DNA of 64,000 bases from CAZACZ01 sp964483695 (GCA_964483695.1 CAZACZ010000004.1:34759-98758), one strand, 5' to 3'. Positions 10,622 to 20,266 are shown, counted from the stretch's first letter. The notes: generated from the sequence alone by a model not told the origin. Made by a program: numbers and translations.

Positions 10622-12253
10622 TCAGTTGGTGGTGAAGGTCCGGATGGCGCCGGTGGTGATCCCGCCGTCGCCGCCCGGACCTTCGCCGTACCCCGAGGTG
10701 GCGGCGTACAGCGCCATGTAGCCGGCGCCGTACCCTGCGCCCGTCACCATGTCGTCGGCGTCCGCGATGCCCGGCGTGTGCAGCGTCTGCCAGTTGTACT
10801 CGGTGGCAGCGGGGAGCGTGAGCCCGTACGCCGAGAGGTCGGGGATGGTGGCGCGGTCGGCCGTCGTGGTGACGTAGAAGCTCGGTCCGACGGCGGGCCA
10901 CTCCGGCGCGAACGCGAACAGCTGCGCCCCCTCGGCCGGCAGCGCCACGCGGAAGACGGTGGCGTGCGTGATGCCGGTCGCCGCATCGGCAGGCCCCACC
11001 ACCGAGGGCGCCGGGGGCAGCGTCAAGGACACCGACGCCCCGGCAGCGAGGCCCGAGCGCCAGGCGATCGAGGTGGTGACGTCGGCCGCACTCGCGGTGG
11101 CGTAGACGGTGTACGTCGTCCCGGCGAACACCGGGGCCACCAGCGACGGCGTGGTCGACGCCGACGGCCCGAACGGCACGACCTGCGAGTGCAAGGCGTT
11201 GAGGTGGAACGCCACGCCCGTGCCGTTCAGCGTGAGCCCGCCGGGAGCGACGACGGTGGTGTCGAACGTGGTGGACGTAGGGGGCGCGCCGAAGGCGATG
11301 TCGACGACCTCGACCACCAGCTCGTCGATGGTGGTGTCGACGGCCGCGTGGCCGACGACGTTGGTCACCATGTCGTCGCCGTCCATCTCGTACAGCAGCG
11401 CCCGAACCCGGACGTCGACGCTGCTGCCGTCGCGCCAGACGGCGTCGACGTCGTAGCTCGACATCCCCGCCGCGACCGTGGTGCAGCCGAATACCGGCTG
11501 GTCGAGCCCCTGGACGCAGACGCTGGCGACGTGCGACGCCGGCACTGGCGCGGCCAGCGTCCCCTGCACCGTCGTGGTCGGTAGGCCGGTGAAGTCGAAC
11601 GCGGCCGCCCACGGGAACAAGCGCGGCGTGGGCGTACGTAGGCCCTCGAACGATTGCGCCCATTGACCCCCGACATCGAGGACCGTGAGCGTGTACGGGA
11701 CCGGCACGTCGTTCAGGACGAAGGCGCCGTCGGCACCGGTGGTCGCGGTCGCGGCTCCGGGCGCCCCGACGAACACCTCGACCCCCACGAGCGGCTGGTC
11801 GAACAGCCCCACCACCGTGCCCGTGACAGTCAGCGCCTCGATCGTCAGGGTCAGGCCGGTGTTCGCGGCGAGGCCCGGGCCAAGCGCGGCGACGCTCACG
11901 CTGACCGACGTGGGCACGGCCGCCGGCGACGAGTGGAGGGTGAGCGTGCTCACGGTCGTCGCTCCGCTCAGCACGGCAGGTGCGAACGATGCACTGACTC
12001 CGGCGGGCAGGCCGGACGCGCTCAGCGTCACGTCGCCGGCAGCGCCGCCGAGCCGCTGGACCGTCACCGTGAGCGAGACCTCGTCGTCGCCCATCAGCAA
12101 CGTCTGCGACGTGCTGCCCAAGGTGATGGAGATCGACGCGGCGGGTCCGCCGCAGGCGCCGAGGGACCAGGCAAGGCCAAGCGCGAGGACGGCTAGCGCG
12201 TTGCGGCGGCGTCGCCCAACGACGCGCCCCCTGTCGTGTCGGGTCGTCTGCAT
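10622..12253 (-). CDS. large secreted lipoprotein, carboxypeptidase-regulatory-like/Ig-like repeats
   Basis: The 543 residues begin with a basic segment, a hydrophobic stretch and a lipobox ending LGAC, so this should be a lipid-anchored surface protein. The mature part is rich in Thr, Val, Ala and Gly and looks all-beta. Residues about 40-130 resemble a putative-Ig or cohesin-like fold (VTLSASGLPAGVSASFAP). The following segment (TVTGTVVGLFDQPLVGVEV, then TTGADGAFVLNDVP) has the carboxypeptidase-regulatory-like pattern. The C-terminal part ends in repeated beta-strand stretches. No catalytic motif is seen. The ATG at 12253 follows GGGAG, with TAGGCT at 12290-12285. Function unknown. Confidence 0.8.
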   Translation of the reverse strand: MQTTRHDRGRVVGRRRRNALAVLALGLAWSLGACGGPAASISITLGSTSQTLLMGDDEVSLTVTVQRLGGAAGDVTLSASGLPAGVSASFAPAVLSGATTVSTLTLHSSPAAVPTSVSVSVAALGPGLAANTGLTLTIEALTVTGTVVGLFDQPLVGVEVFVGAPGAATATTGADGAFVLNDVPVPYTLTVLDVGGQWAQSFEGLRTPTPRLFPWAAAFDFTGLPTTTVQGTLAAPVPASHVASVCVQGLDQPVFGCTTVAAGMSSYDVDAVWRDGSSVDVRVRALLYEMDGDDMVTNVVGHAAVDTTIDELVVEVVDIAFGAPPTSTTFDTTVVAPGGLTLNGTGVAFHLNALHSQVVPFGPSASTTPSLVAPVFAGTTYTVYATASAADVTTSIAWRSGLAAGASVSLTLPPAPSVVGPADAATGITHATVFRVALPAEGAQLFAFAPEWPAVGPSFYVTTTADRATIPDLSAYGLTLPAATEYNWQTLHTPGIADADDMVTGAGYGAGYMALYAATSGYGEGPGGDGGITTGAIRTFTTN

Positions 12254-12284
12254 CCGTGCTCCCTTCGTTCCGCTGTCGCGTGTC

Positions 12285-12290
12285 AGCCTA
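12285..12290 (-). promoter_or_regulatory. -10 box of lipoprotein gene
   Basis: TAGGCT, 31 nt before the ATG, giving a short leader that contains the GGGAG ribosome binding site. Confidence 0.5.
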
Positions 12291-12350
12291 GAAGGTCGCG
12301 CGCGCGGTCCGTGCGAAGCGTCGCACACCGCCCGCGTCCGGATGCCGGGA

Positions 12351-14069
12351 TCAGGCGGCCGCCGCGCCCCGACCCGCTACCTCGGCGGCGGCTGCCGCGA
12401 TCGCCTCCTCGGTGGTGCGGTACTCGCGCACGCCCTGCTCGCGCAGCTCGCCGTACACCCCCGTGCGTTCGAGCAGGCTCTGGGGTTGCGGTTGCAGCCC
12501 CGAGATCATCAGCGTCACGCCACGCCGCCGCAACCGGTCGTGGAGCGCACGCAGCGCCGTCACGCCGGTGGCGTCCATCACCGGCACCCGCCGCAGCCGC
12601 AGGATCAGCACCCGGATGTCCGGGTCCACCTTCAGCAACTGGTCGATGAACCGCTCGGCGGCACCGAAGAAGATCGGCCCGTCGACGCGGTACGCCACCA
12701 CGTGCTTGCGCAGGAGCGCGCGCTCGGCGGCGCGCTCCGACTCCGACTCGTGCGCGCCGTCGCCCCCGGCGAGGGCGATCGGGTCGATGGTGAACATCGA
12801 GCTCATGCGCACGATGAACAGCACGGCGGCGGCCACCAGGCCGACCTCGATCGCCAGGATCAGGTCGAACAGGATGGTGATGACCATCGTCGCCAGCAGG
12901 ACGAAGGCGTCGGATTTGGTACTGCGCAGGATGAGCGAAGCTGCTTCTCGCTCCACCATCCGCACCGCCACCACCATCAGGATCCCGCCCAGCACCGCCA
13001 GCGGGACGCGCGAGGCGAGCGGCGCCAGGAACAGGATGATCACCAGCAGCGCCACGCCGTGGACGATGGAAGAGAGACGCGTGCGTGCGCCGGAACGCAC
13101 GTTCACCGCGGTGCGCGCCAGCGCCGCGGTGGCGGGCAGGCCCCCGAACAGGGCCGCCGCCACGTTCCCCAGCCCCTGCCCGACCAGTTCGCGGTCGGGG
13201 TCGTGCTTCTCGCCGATGGTCATGCCGTCGGCGACGACCGCGCAGAGCAGGCTCTCCAGCGCGGCCAGGACGGCGATGGCGAAGGCGGCCCGGGCCAGGT
13301 CGACCCACGCACCGCCGAGCGCCAGCACCGGCAGGTGCGGCATCGGCAGGCTGCGGGGGATCTCGCCGATGCGCGCCACCTCCGCGAACGGAGGCAGCAG
13401 CGACAGCAAGGTGGCGAACAGCAGGGCCGCCATGCTGGCGGGCACGACGGCGAGGGCCCGCACGCGTCCCCAAGCCACCATCGCGGCCACCGTGGCGAGC
13501 CCCAGCAGCACCGTGGTGAGGCCGGGCGCGGCCGCCCAGGTGCGCAGCGTCTCGAGCGAGATCGCCACGATGCTCTCGCCGTGCGGCGCCGGCACTCCGA
13601 GCACGTTCGGCAGTTGCTGGAGGAAGATGATGACGGCGATGCCGTTGGTGAAGCCGGTGACCACCGGCCACGGGATGAACCGAACGTAGCGCCCCACCCG
13701 AGCGACGCCCAGCACGACCAAGATCAGGCCGGCCGCGACGCCGAGCACGGGCAGCGCCCCCACGCCGTAGTCCGCCACGATCGGCAGCAGCACCGCGGTC
13801 ATCGCACCGGTGGGACCCGAGATCTGGAAGTTCGACCCGCCGAAGACCGCGGCCACGATGCCAGCCACCACGGCGGTGACGATGCCCGCGCTGGCGCCGG
13901 CGCCGGAGGTCACGCCGAAGCCGAGCGCCAGCGGCAGCGCCACGAACGCCACGGTGATGCCGGCCAGCAGGTCGACGCGCCAATGACGCGGAGCGTAGTC
14001 GCTCGGACGGGGAAGGAACTTGCGGGCTGCTGCGCGCAGCCCACCGGATCGTGACGACGGTTCGAGCAC
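12351..14069 (-). CDS. SulP family anion transporter with STAS domain
   Basis: This is an inner-membrane carrier of the SLC26/SulP family, which moves sulfate, bicarbonate or dicarboxylates. The 572 residues start near PRHWRVDLLAGITVAFVALP, carry about ten to twelve hydrophobic helices with FQISGPTGAMTAVLLPI in the conserved SulP signature area, and end with a cytoplasmic STAS domain (about 440-560, VMDATGVTALRALHDRL). The GTG at 14069 is chosen because GAGAGGGG lies 8 nt before it. Further in-frame extension would run antisense through the deacetylase gene. Substrate cannot be told. It is divergent from the deacetylase at 14187. Confidence 0.88.
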   Translation of the reverse strand: MLEPSSRSGGLRAAARKFLPRPSDYAPRHWRVDLLAGITVAFVALPLALGFGVTSGAGASAGIVTAVVAGIVAAVFGGSNFQISGPTGAMTAVLLPIVADYGVGALPVLGVAAGLILVVLGVARVGRYVRFIPWPVVTGFTNGIAVIIFLQQLPNVLGVPAPHGESIVAISLETLRTWAAAPGLTTVLLGLATVAAMVAWGRVRALAVVPASMAALLFATLLSLLPPFAEVARIGEIPRSLPMPHLPVLALGGAWVDLARAAFAIAVLAALESLLCAVVADGMTIGEKHDPDRELVGQGLGNVAAALFGGLPATAALARTAVNVRSGARTRLSSIVHGVALLVIILFLAPLASRVPLAVLGGILMVVAVRMVEREAASLILRSTKSDAFVLLATMVITILFDLILAIEVGLVAAAVLFIVRMSSMFTIDPIALAGGDGAHESESERAAERALLRKHVVAYRVDGPIFFGAAERFIDQLLKVDPDIRVLILRLRRVPVMDATGVTALRALHDRLRRRGVTLMISGLQPQPQSLLERTGVYGELREQGVREYRTTEEAIAAAAAEVAGRGAAAA

Positions 14070-14173
14070 CTTGGGCGCCCCTCTCGGCGGTCGCGTCGGC
14101 CGCCCGCAGGGTCGGTCGCGCCGGCTACGATCATGCTCCCGACGGACGGCCAAGGCAAGAGGGCGGACGCTGG

Positions 14174-14179
14174 TAGGCT
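14174..14179 (+). promoter_or_regulatory. -10 box of PIG-L deacetylase gene (leaderless)
   Basis: TAGGCT, exactly 7 nt before the ATG at 14187. Confidence 0.65.
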
Positions 14180-14186
14180 GGTCGGC

Positions 14187-14930
14187 ATGTGCGACGTGTT
14201 GCTCGTCGTGCCGCATCCCGACGACGAAGCGTTCGGCTGCGGCGCCCTGTTGGCGCGAACCGCCGCGTCGGGCCGTGGGGTCGCGACGCTCACCCTGACC
14301 CGCGGCCGTGCCGGCCGTACCCTCGAACTCTGCACCCGAGCCGAGCTGCCTGCGGTTCGCGAGCAGGAGCTCAGGACCTCGTTGGCGACGCTCGGCGTGA
14401 GCGACGCCACCATCCTCGACTACCCCGACTTCGTGCCCGACGCGGACCGCGGGATGGACCCCGACCCGGGCCTGGCGGGAGTGGAGCGCGGTCGGCTGGT
14501 GGCCGACGTCGCGGCGCACATCGAGCGCACCGCGCCGCGCGTGGTGCTCACCTTCCCGCCCAACGGCTCCAATGGCCACCCCGACCACATCACGACCCAC
14601 GAGGTGGTCGTCGAGGCGCTGGCCGGCACGCGCCACCGGGTGGAACGGCTGTACTACTTCGCCTCCGATCGGCCGTTCGACGGGCCGCAACTCGACGGCT
14701 TCCTAGCAGGCGAGGAGATGCGCGCCCGCCACCTCGCGCCGACGCACGTGGTCGCCGCCGAGCGCTTCCTCGAGACCAAACTGCGCGCCATCGCGAGTCA
14801 CCGCACGCAGGCGCTGTCGGTGGTGACGTTCATGGAGCGCTCCCCGCACCGTCTGGTGATGGAGACGTTCCACCGCGCCGTGCCGCCGGTGGAGCCGGGT
14901 GTCGGCACGATCTCCGTCGACGCCCTCTGA
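14187..14930 (+). CDS. PIG-L (LmbE-like) N-deacetylase
   Basis: This is a zinc-dependent deacetylase of the LmbE/MshB/BshB fold that removes an acetyl group from GlcNAc-type substrates. The 247 residues show PHPDDEAFGCG (zinc and catalytic residues, 8-18) and the second zinc-ligand motif GHPDHITTHE. The start is the ATG at 14187, 7 nt after TAGGCT. An in-frame ATG at 14133 would lie upstream of that promoter. Bacillithiol-type synthesis (BshB) is possible in Deinococcota, but no bshA or bshC is in view, so the substrate stays open. Confidence 0.85.
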   Translation: MCDVLLVVPHPDDEAFGCGALLARTAASGRGVATLTLTRGRAGRTLELCTRAELPAVREQELRTSLATLGVSDATILDYPDFVPDADRGMDPDPGLAGVERGRLVADVAAHIERTAPRVVLTFPPNGSNGHPDHITTHEVVVEALAGTRHRVERLYYFASDRPFDGPQLDGFLAGEEMRARHLAPTHVVAAERFLETKLRAIASHRTQALSVVTFMERSPHRLVMETFHRAVPPVEPGVGTISVDAL

Positions 14931-14967
14931 GGACGCCGCGTCGCGGGCGCCGGTCCCTGAGGTGTGG

Positions 14968-15004
14968 TACATTCCGTGTCCCACACGAAATGCCGTGGTA
15001 GCGT
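14968..15004 (+). promoter_or_regulatory. candidate -10 boxes of TPR gene
   Basis: There are two candidates. TACATT at 14968-14973 would give a leader of about 30 nt. TAGCGT at 14999-15004, 5 nt before the ATG, would give a leaderless message. The sequence alone does not decide. Confidence 0.3.
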
Positions 15005-15009
15005 GAGCC

Positions 15010-16416
15010 ATGATGTTCCGTCGGTCGCGCAACGTCGACCTCGAGACGGCGCACGAAGCGCTGGCCCGCGGTCAGTACGACGTCGCCTTCGCGATGCTCG
15101 AGAACGCCGTGCGTCGCGGTGGGGCGCGCGGTCAGCACGGCCCCTACTGGCTGCACCTCGCGGCGCTGTACGCGCTGTACGGTGACGACGGGATCGACAA
15201 CGGCCAACCCGCCTTGCGCAACGCCGTTACGGCCGACCCCAACCTCGTCTCGCACCCGCTGTACCGCGCGCTGTACTGGGAGTTCGCCGCGCTTCGCGGC
15301 GCCTCGGTCGGTGACGTCAAGCGCGGCCTGCGCGAGGTCCCCGCCGACGGCGACCCGACCGCCTCGTACCACGCGGCCTCGGCGCTGTTCGCGGTGGGGG
15401 CGTCGCGGAGCTCGGGCAAGACGCTGTCCGCCATCGACGAGGACGCCCTACCGGCCTACCTGCGCTGGCGCCGCTGGTCGTTGATGGGCCAGTGTCACGA
15501 GGCGATGGGGGAGTGGGAAGAGGCCGCTCTGGCGTTCGCCCGCGCGGTCGAAGGCGCTCCGCCGCCGGAGAGCGGCGCCGAGCGCTTGAGCTTGGCCGGG
15601 GCCTTGATCGAGCTTCAGCGCACCGAAGAGGCGCTCGAGGCGCTGTCGGCGGTCGACGACGAGCAACTCGGCGACGACGAGCGGGCGGTGCACCGGTACC
15701 TGCTGGGCCGGGCGCACCTCGAACTCGACAACCCCAACTTGGCGCTCGAGTTGTTGCGCGAAGCCGCCGCGCTCGACGAGGGGGCCGGCGAGCCGTCCTA
15801 CAGCGTGGCGTTCGCGACGGGTCAAGCGTTGGCGGCGTTGGGGCGGCACGACGAGGCTGCCGACGCGTTCCAGCAGGCGTTGGCCGTTGCGCCAGCCGAG
15901 CATCGCGCCTTCACCCAGCACGAGACGGCCTTCGCGCTCACCGAGTGCGACCGGTTGGCCGAGGCCGAAGGGTTCCTGGCCGAGGTCGTCAGCGACCCGT
16001 CGTACTCCCACCGCGCCGAGGCGCTGGCCGACCTGGCCGACGTGCGCTTCCGCCGAGGCGAGTTCGAGACGGCGCTGACGTTGGCGGAGCAGGCGCTCGA
16101 GCTCGGGGCCACCGCCCCGGCGTGCATCACGCTGGGGAACATCGCCTACGAGTACTACCGACTCGACGAGGCGGCGAGTTGGTTCGAGCAGGCCATCAGC
16201 GCGAGCGCCGCCGGTGACCCGTTCTGGGTCAGCGCGCACCAGATGCTGGCCGACCTCTACGCCCAGATGGGGGAGGAGCACTCCTCCCAGGTCCTGCTGC
16301 ACGCTCGCGCCGCGCTCGAGCACACCGACCCCGCCAGCGAGTGGTACTTGCCCCTGACGCAGTTCGTCGAGGAGGCCAAGGCCCGGCTCGGCGGCTTCGA
16401 TCGCTTGTTGAACTAG
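15010..16416 (+). CDS. tetratricopeptide repeat protein
   Basis: The 468 residues are made almost entirely of TPR-like helical hairpins. Examples are GQCHEAMGEWEEAALAFARA, ALAALGRHDEAADAFQQALA and GNIAYEYYRLDEAASWFEQA. There is no signal peptide or enzymatic domain, so it is probably a cytoplasmic scaffold. It is followed after 18 nt by rqcH, suggesting co-transcription. The partner is unknown. Confidence 0.85.
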   Translation: MMFRRSRNVDLETAHEALARGQYDVAFAMLENAVRRGGARGQHGPYWLHLAALYALYGDDGIDNGQPALRNAVTADPNLVSHPLYRALYWEFAALRGASVGDVKRGLREVPADGDPTASYHAASALFAVGASRSSGKTLSAIDEDALPAYLRWRRWSLMGQCHEAMGEWEEAALAFARAVEGAPPPESGAERLSLAGALIELQRTEEALEALSAVDDEQLGDDERAVHRYLLGRAHLELDNPNLALELLREAAALDEGAGEPSYSVAFATGQALAALGRHDEAADAFQQALAVAPAEHRAFTQHETAFALTECDRLAEAEGFLAEVVSDPSYSHRAEALADLADVRFRRGEFETALTLAEQALELGATAPACITLGNIAYEYYRLDEAASWFEQAISASAAGDPFWVSAHQMLADLYAQMGEEHSSQVLLHARAALEHTDPASEWYLPLTQFVEEAKARLGGFDRLLN

Positions 16417-16434
16417 GAAGGACGGCCCGCGAAG

Positions 16435-18021
16435 GTGGAAGGGCTCCTCATCGCCGAGGTGCTGCGCGACCTCGCGCCGCTCCTGCCCGCCGAGCGCCTG
16501 GCGTGGCGCTTCCCGGACGACCGCACCGCGGTACTGCCGGTGGCGGGCGACGTCTCGCTGTGGATCGTCAGTCGCCCGCCGCGGCCGCGCATCGGGCTGC
16601 AGCCCGGCGCGCCAGCTGCCACGCCGACCCGCACGCCGTTCCAAGCGCAGCTCTCCGCGCACGCGGTGGGTCCGCTGGTGGCCGTGCGCCAGACGGCGCT
16701 CGATCGGGTGGTGTGGCTGCGCTTCGGAGCCGGGGAGGGGTTCGTGCCGCGCCCCCCCATCGATCTGGTGGTCGAACTCACCGGCCGCAACGCCAACCTG
16801 ATCCTGGTCGACGACCGCGGGACCGTCGTCGGCGTGGAACGGCAGGTGCTGGCCGACCGCAACCGCTACCGCCAGCTGAGGCCAGGCGTCGCCTACCGAC
16901 CGCCTCCGCCCTACCGCAAGCTCGACCCACGCGCCGTCGACGACGCGACCCTGATGCAGGCGCTGCGCGGGAGGTCGTTGGCGGAGGTGCCTAGGTTGAT
17001 CGACGGCGTCGGCCCGGAGGCGGTGGCGGCGCTCGCCGCCGCCCTGGCGCAAGATCCCGCCGAAGTGGGGGACGTCGAACGCCTGGTACGCGAACTGCGG
17101 GCGCTGGTCCGGGCCCCCGCGGCGTACGTGGCGGCGACGAGCGGACCGATCGACGTCGCCGAGGTCCGCGCCGAGGAGCGCCGGCAGCGTTGGCGCGCCG
17201 TGGCGCGGGGCGAGGCGGAGCGCGCCGTCGAGGTAGCCGACAAGCGTGTCGCGGACGCCGAGCATGCCATCGAGGCCGCCGACGACGCGCGCCGCCTGCG
17301 CGGCGAAGCCGACCTGCTGCTGGCCCATGCGGGGCGCGTGCCGGCCGGCGCGAGCGAGGTGACGCTTCCGGCCTTCGAGGGAGGCGAGGCCAGCTTGACG
17401 CTCGACCCCCGGCTCGACGCCGCCGCCAACGCGCGCGTCCGCTACGACCGCGCGAAGCGGCGCGAGGCGCGGGCCGCGCGCGCGCGCCGGCAAGCCGCCG
17501 ACCTGCAACGCGCCCTGGACGAAGCGCGCGCGCGCCTCGCGACCGTGGAGACCCTGAGCGACGACGAGCTCCGCCACGCCGCCGAGCGCATCGAGCGGGA
17601 GCGCGGCCGAGTGGCCGAAGCGCCCACGCTGCCGGGCGTACGGTTCCGGGACCAGCGAGGCTTCGAGGTGGTCGTCGGCCGCAACGCGCGCGACAACGAG
17701 GCCGTGACGTTCCGCGTGGCACGTTCGCGCGACGTGTGGCTGCATGCGCAGGGGTACCGCGGAGCGCACGTGGTGATCCGCAGCGAGGGCCGCGAGGTAC
17801 CGTTCGACACCGTCCTGTTCGCGGCGCGGCTGGCGGCCGGGTTCTCCGAGGCGAAAGCCGAGCAACGCGTGGCGGTCGACTACACCCCGCGCAAGCACGT
17901 GTGGAGGGTGAAGGGGGGCGCACCGGGCGCGGTGCACTTCAGCCAGCACCGCACCGTGGTGGTGCGCCCGGCGCGCGACGACGCCGGTGCCTCCGCCGCC
18001 GAAGCCGACGACGGCTCGTGA
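16435..18021 (+). CDS. rqcH: Rqc2 homologue RqcH (NFACT family)
   Basis: RqcH binds stalled 50S subunits with peptidyl-tRNA and directs C-terminal alanine tailing for degradation. The 528 residues contain NFACT-N (1-200, with LTGRNANLILVDDRGTVVG), a helical middle (about 230-400) forming a coiled coil, and NFACT-R at the C-terminus (RDVWLHAQGYRGAHVVIRS, then DYTPRKHVWRVKGGAPGAV). The start is the GTG at 16435 behind GGAAGGAC. It is often annotated as fibronectin-binding protein A, but ribosome quality control is the established role of the family. Confidence 0.93.
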   Translation: MEGLLIAEVLRDLAPLLPAERLAWRFPDDRTAVLPVAGDVSLWIVSRPPRPRIGLQPGAPAATPTRTPFQAQLSAHAVGPLVAVRQTALDRVVWLRFGAGEGFVPRPPIDLVVELTGRNANLILVDDRGTVVGVERQVLADRNRYRQLRPGVAYRPPPPYRKLDPRAVDDATLMQALRGRSLAEVPRLIDGVGPEAVAALAAALAQDPAEVGDVERLVRELRALVRAPAAYVAATSGPIDVAEVRAEERRQRWRAVARGEAERAVEVADKRVADAEHAIEAADDARRLRGEADLLLAHAGRVPAGASEVTLPAFEGGEASLTLDPRLDAAANARVRYDRAKRREARAARARRQAADLQRALDEARARLATVETLSDDELRHAAERIERERGRVAEAPTLPGVRFRDQRGFEVVVGRNARDNEAVTFRVARSRDVWLHAQGYRGAHVVIRSEGREVPFDTVLFAARLAAGFSEAKAEQRVAVDYTPRKHVWRVKGGAPGAVHFSQHRTVVVRPARDDAGASAAEADDGS

Positions 18022-18024
18022 CGC

Positions 18025-18046
18025 CGGGGCCGCGGCGCGGGCCCCG
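18025..18046 (+). terminator. hairpin after rqcH
   Basis: A CGGGGCC stem with its complement and an 8-nt loop sits 4 nt after the rqcH stop. There is no T-tract. Confidence 0.4.
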
Positions 18047-18089
18047 AGAACCGCGGAGTGGCCCGCGTGCCGCCGGCCGCGTCGAGGGC

Positions 18090-18095
18090 TAGACT
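18090..18095 (+). promoter_or_regulatory. -10 box of MFS gene (leaderless)
   Basis: TAGACT, exactly 7 nt before the ATG at 18103. Confidence 0.65.
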
Positions 18096-18102
18096 GTTCC
18101 GG

Positions 18103-19311
18103 ATGGAATCATCGCTCCCTGGCCGACCCCGCGCCAATGCCGGCCTCACGGCCGCCGCCAGCGTGCCGCTGCTGCTGCTCTTGGTACACGCCACCAACGA
18201 CGCCTTCACCGGCATGTTGGCAGCGCTGCTCCCCACTCTGCGCGAGCGCCTGGCGGTCGGCGAGTCGACGTTGGCGCTGTTCGTCGCGACGCTGTCGTTC
18301 AGCTCGTCGGTGCTGCAGCCGTTGCTGGGGGGCGTGGCCGATCGCGTCGGCCGGCGCACCATGGCGGTGCTCGGGATCGTCACCAGCTCGGTGGTGTTGA
18401 GCTTGATGGGGATCGTCCCCTCGGCCGTGGCGCTGTTCGCGCTGCTGCTGGTGGGCGGCCTGGGATCGGCCGCCTTCCACCCGGCTGGCACCGCCCTGAT
18501 GCGGCAGGTCGGTGGGGGTATGAAGGAGCTCGCGGTGGCCGCCTTCAGCTCGGCCGGCACCATCGGCCTGGCCTTCGGTCCGGTGGTGATCCTGACGTTG
18601 GTGCGCCGCGTGGGGTTGCAGGCCTCGCCGGTGCTGATGATCCCCGGCGTGGTGCTCGGCGTGGCGCTGGCGTTGGCGCTGCCACGCACCAGGGCAGAGG
18701 GCACGCCGCGCCGCATCGCGTTCCTCGACCCACGGCTGGTCTGGAGCCCGATCGGTCTGCTCAGCCTCGCCGGCATCCTGCGCAGCCTGTCGTTCGTGAC
18801 GTTCAACAACGCCGTGCCGCTGTGGCTGGTCGAGGCGCACGGCGTGGCGCCGGACGCCGCCGTCATCGCTGCCACGTTGGCGGCGTTCTCCGTCGGGGCC
18901 GGCGTGGGCGGCCTCGGTGCCGGCGCCCTGGCCACGCGCTTCTCGCGCCGAACGCTGATGGTGGGTGCGATGGCGTTGGCGGCGCCCGCCATGCTGGCCA
19001 TCTTCGTGGTGACGCCGGGGACGTGGGCGTACTACCTGGTGGTGGTGTTGGGAGGGGTGCTAGCGAACGCCGCGGTGCCGCTCCTGATCGTGAGCGCGCA
19101 GGACCTGGCGCCCGGCAGCATGGGTGCGGCGTCCGGCATGTTGATGGGGTTCACCTGGGGATCGGCCGGCGTGCTCTACCTCGGTATCGGCGTGCTCCAG
19201 GAGACGATCGGCTTGGCGTCGAGCATGGCGTTGGCCTTCGCCATGCTGCTTCCCGCCGCGCTCATCGCGGGTGCGGTGCTGGCGCGCGAACGCGCGGTCG
19301 TGGTGGCGTAG
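18103..19311 (+). CDS. MFS transporter, fosmidomycin-resistance-like
   Basis: This is a 12-helix major facilitator protein of 402 residues. The N-terminus (LLLLVHATNDAFTGMLAALL) and the conserved loop after helix 2 (GGVADRVGRRTMAVLG) resemble the FsmR/Fsr drug-efflux group. The second half repeats the pattern with ALATRFSRRTLMVGAM. The start is the ATG at 18103, 7 nt after TAGACT. The upstream in-frame GTG at 18058 precedes the promoter. The substrate is not known. It is convergent with fba, 21 nt apart. Confidence 0.88.
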   Translation: MESSLPGRPRANAGLTAAASVPLLLLLVHATNDAFTGMLAALLPTLRERLAVGESTLALFVATLSFSSSVLQPLLGGVADRVGRRTMAVLGIVTSSVVLSLMGIVPSAVALFALLLVGGLGSAAFHPAGTALMRQVGGGMKELAVAAFSSAGTIGLAFGPVVILTLVRRVGLQASPVLMIPGVVLGVALALALPRTRAEGTPRRIAFLDPRLVWSPIGLLSLAGILRSLSFVTFNNAVPLWLVEAHGVAPDAAVIAATLAAFSVGAGVGGLGAGALATRFSRRTLMVGAMALAAPAMLAIFVVTPGTWAYYLVVVLGGVLANAAVPLLIVSAQDLAPGSMGAASGMLMGFTWGSAGVLYLGIGVLQETIGLASSMALAFAMLLPAALIAGAVLARERAVVVA

Positions 19312-19332
19312 CACCAGGTCGGGCGCAACGAC

Positions 19333-20253
19333 TCAGGCGCGACCGGCGGAGCCGAACACCCGCATTCGTTCGGCGACCACTTGGCGCATCTCGTCCCTTG
19401 CCGGCCCGAGGATCTTGCGCGGGTCGAACTCTTTGGGTTGCGCCTGCAGCACCTCGCGTATCCGGGTGGTGAACGCCAGCCTCAGGTCGGTATCGGTGTT
19501 GATCTTGGCGATGCCCTCGCGCACCGCCTGGCGCACGTCGTCCTCGTGGATGCCGGCGGCGTCCCCCAAGTCCCCCCCGGCAGCGCGCAGGCGCGCCACC
19601 AGCGACGCTGGCACACCGGACGCACCGTGCATCACCAGCGGATGCGGGATGCGTGCGGCGATCGCGCGGATGCGGTCGTGGTCGATGAACGGACGCCCCT
19701 TGCCCTTGTAGGCGCCGTGCGAGGTGCCGATGGCCACCGCGAGGTAGTCCGCGCCGCTCTCCTGCATGAAGCGATCTGCCTCGTCCGGCTTGGTGAGGGT
19801 GGCCTCCTCGGCGCTCACCACGACGTGCTCCTCGATCCCTCCGAGACGGCCGATCTCGGCCTCGACCGTCACCCCGACCGCGTGGGCGGCTTCGACCACC
19901 CGGCGCGTCTCGCGCACGTTGACGGTCTCGTCCTCGTGCGACATGTCGATCATCACCGAGGTGAACCCCAGGCGCAGCGCCCGCAAGCAGGAGGCGTAGC
20001 TCGAGCCGTGGTCGAGGTGGATGGCGACCGGGACCGTGGCACCGTGCGCCAAGTAGCGCACCACCTCGACCAGGGCAGGACCGCCGAACTTCAGCGCCCC
20101 CTCCGACAGCGCGACGATGACGGGGCTGCGGGTCTCCTCGGCCGCCTCCACGATCGCCTGGGTGATCTCGAGGTCGTTGGTGTTGAACGCGCCGACGCCG
20201 TAGCCGCCGTCGCGCGCAGCGCGCAGGATGTCGAGTCCGGTGACGAGTGCCAT
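19333..20253 (-). CDS. fba: fructose-1,6-bisphosphate aldolase, class II
   Basis: This zinc enzyme splits fructose 1,6-bisphosphate into dihydroxyacetone phosphate and glyceraldehyde 3-phosphate. In the 306 residues the zinc ligands lie in PVAIHLDHGSS, in the later HGAYKG region and in LVMHGASGVP. AKINTDTDLRLAF near the C-terminus is the substrate phosphate site. The ATG at 20253 is preceded by TATACT at 20266-20261 with 7 nt between and no ribosome binding site, so it is leaderless. Tagatose-bisphosphate aldolase is a less likely alternative. An N gap lies just upstream. Confidence 0.93.
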   Translation of the reverse strand: MALVTGLDILRAARDGGYGVGAFNTNDLEITQAIVEAAEETRSPVIVALSEGALKFGGPALVEVVRYLAHGATVPVAIHLDHGSSYASCLRALRLGFTSVMIDMSHEDETVNVRETRRVVEAAHAVGVTVEAEIGRLGGIEEHVVVSAEEATLTKPDEADRFMQESGADYLAVAIGTSHGAYKGKGRPFIDHDRIRAIAARIPHPLVMHGASGVPASLVARLRAAGGDLGDAAGIHEDDVRQAVREGIAKINTDTDLRLAFTTRIREVLQAQPKEFDPRKILGPARDEMRQVVAERMRVFGSAGRA

Positions 20254-20260
20254 GGGGCAG

Positions 20261-20266
20261 AGTATA
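20261..20266 (-). promoter_or_regulatory. -10 box of fba (leaderless)
   Basis: TATACT, 7 nt before the ATG at 20253. Confidence 0.7.

Noticed and set aside
12351..14690. Longer SulP reading frame extending to 14690
   Set aside because: The extra 200 residues run antisense through the PIG-L deacetylase and lack helices. A GTG with a ribosome binding site at 14069 gives the family-length protein.
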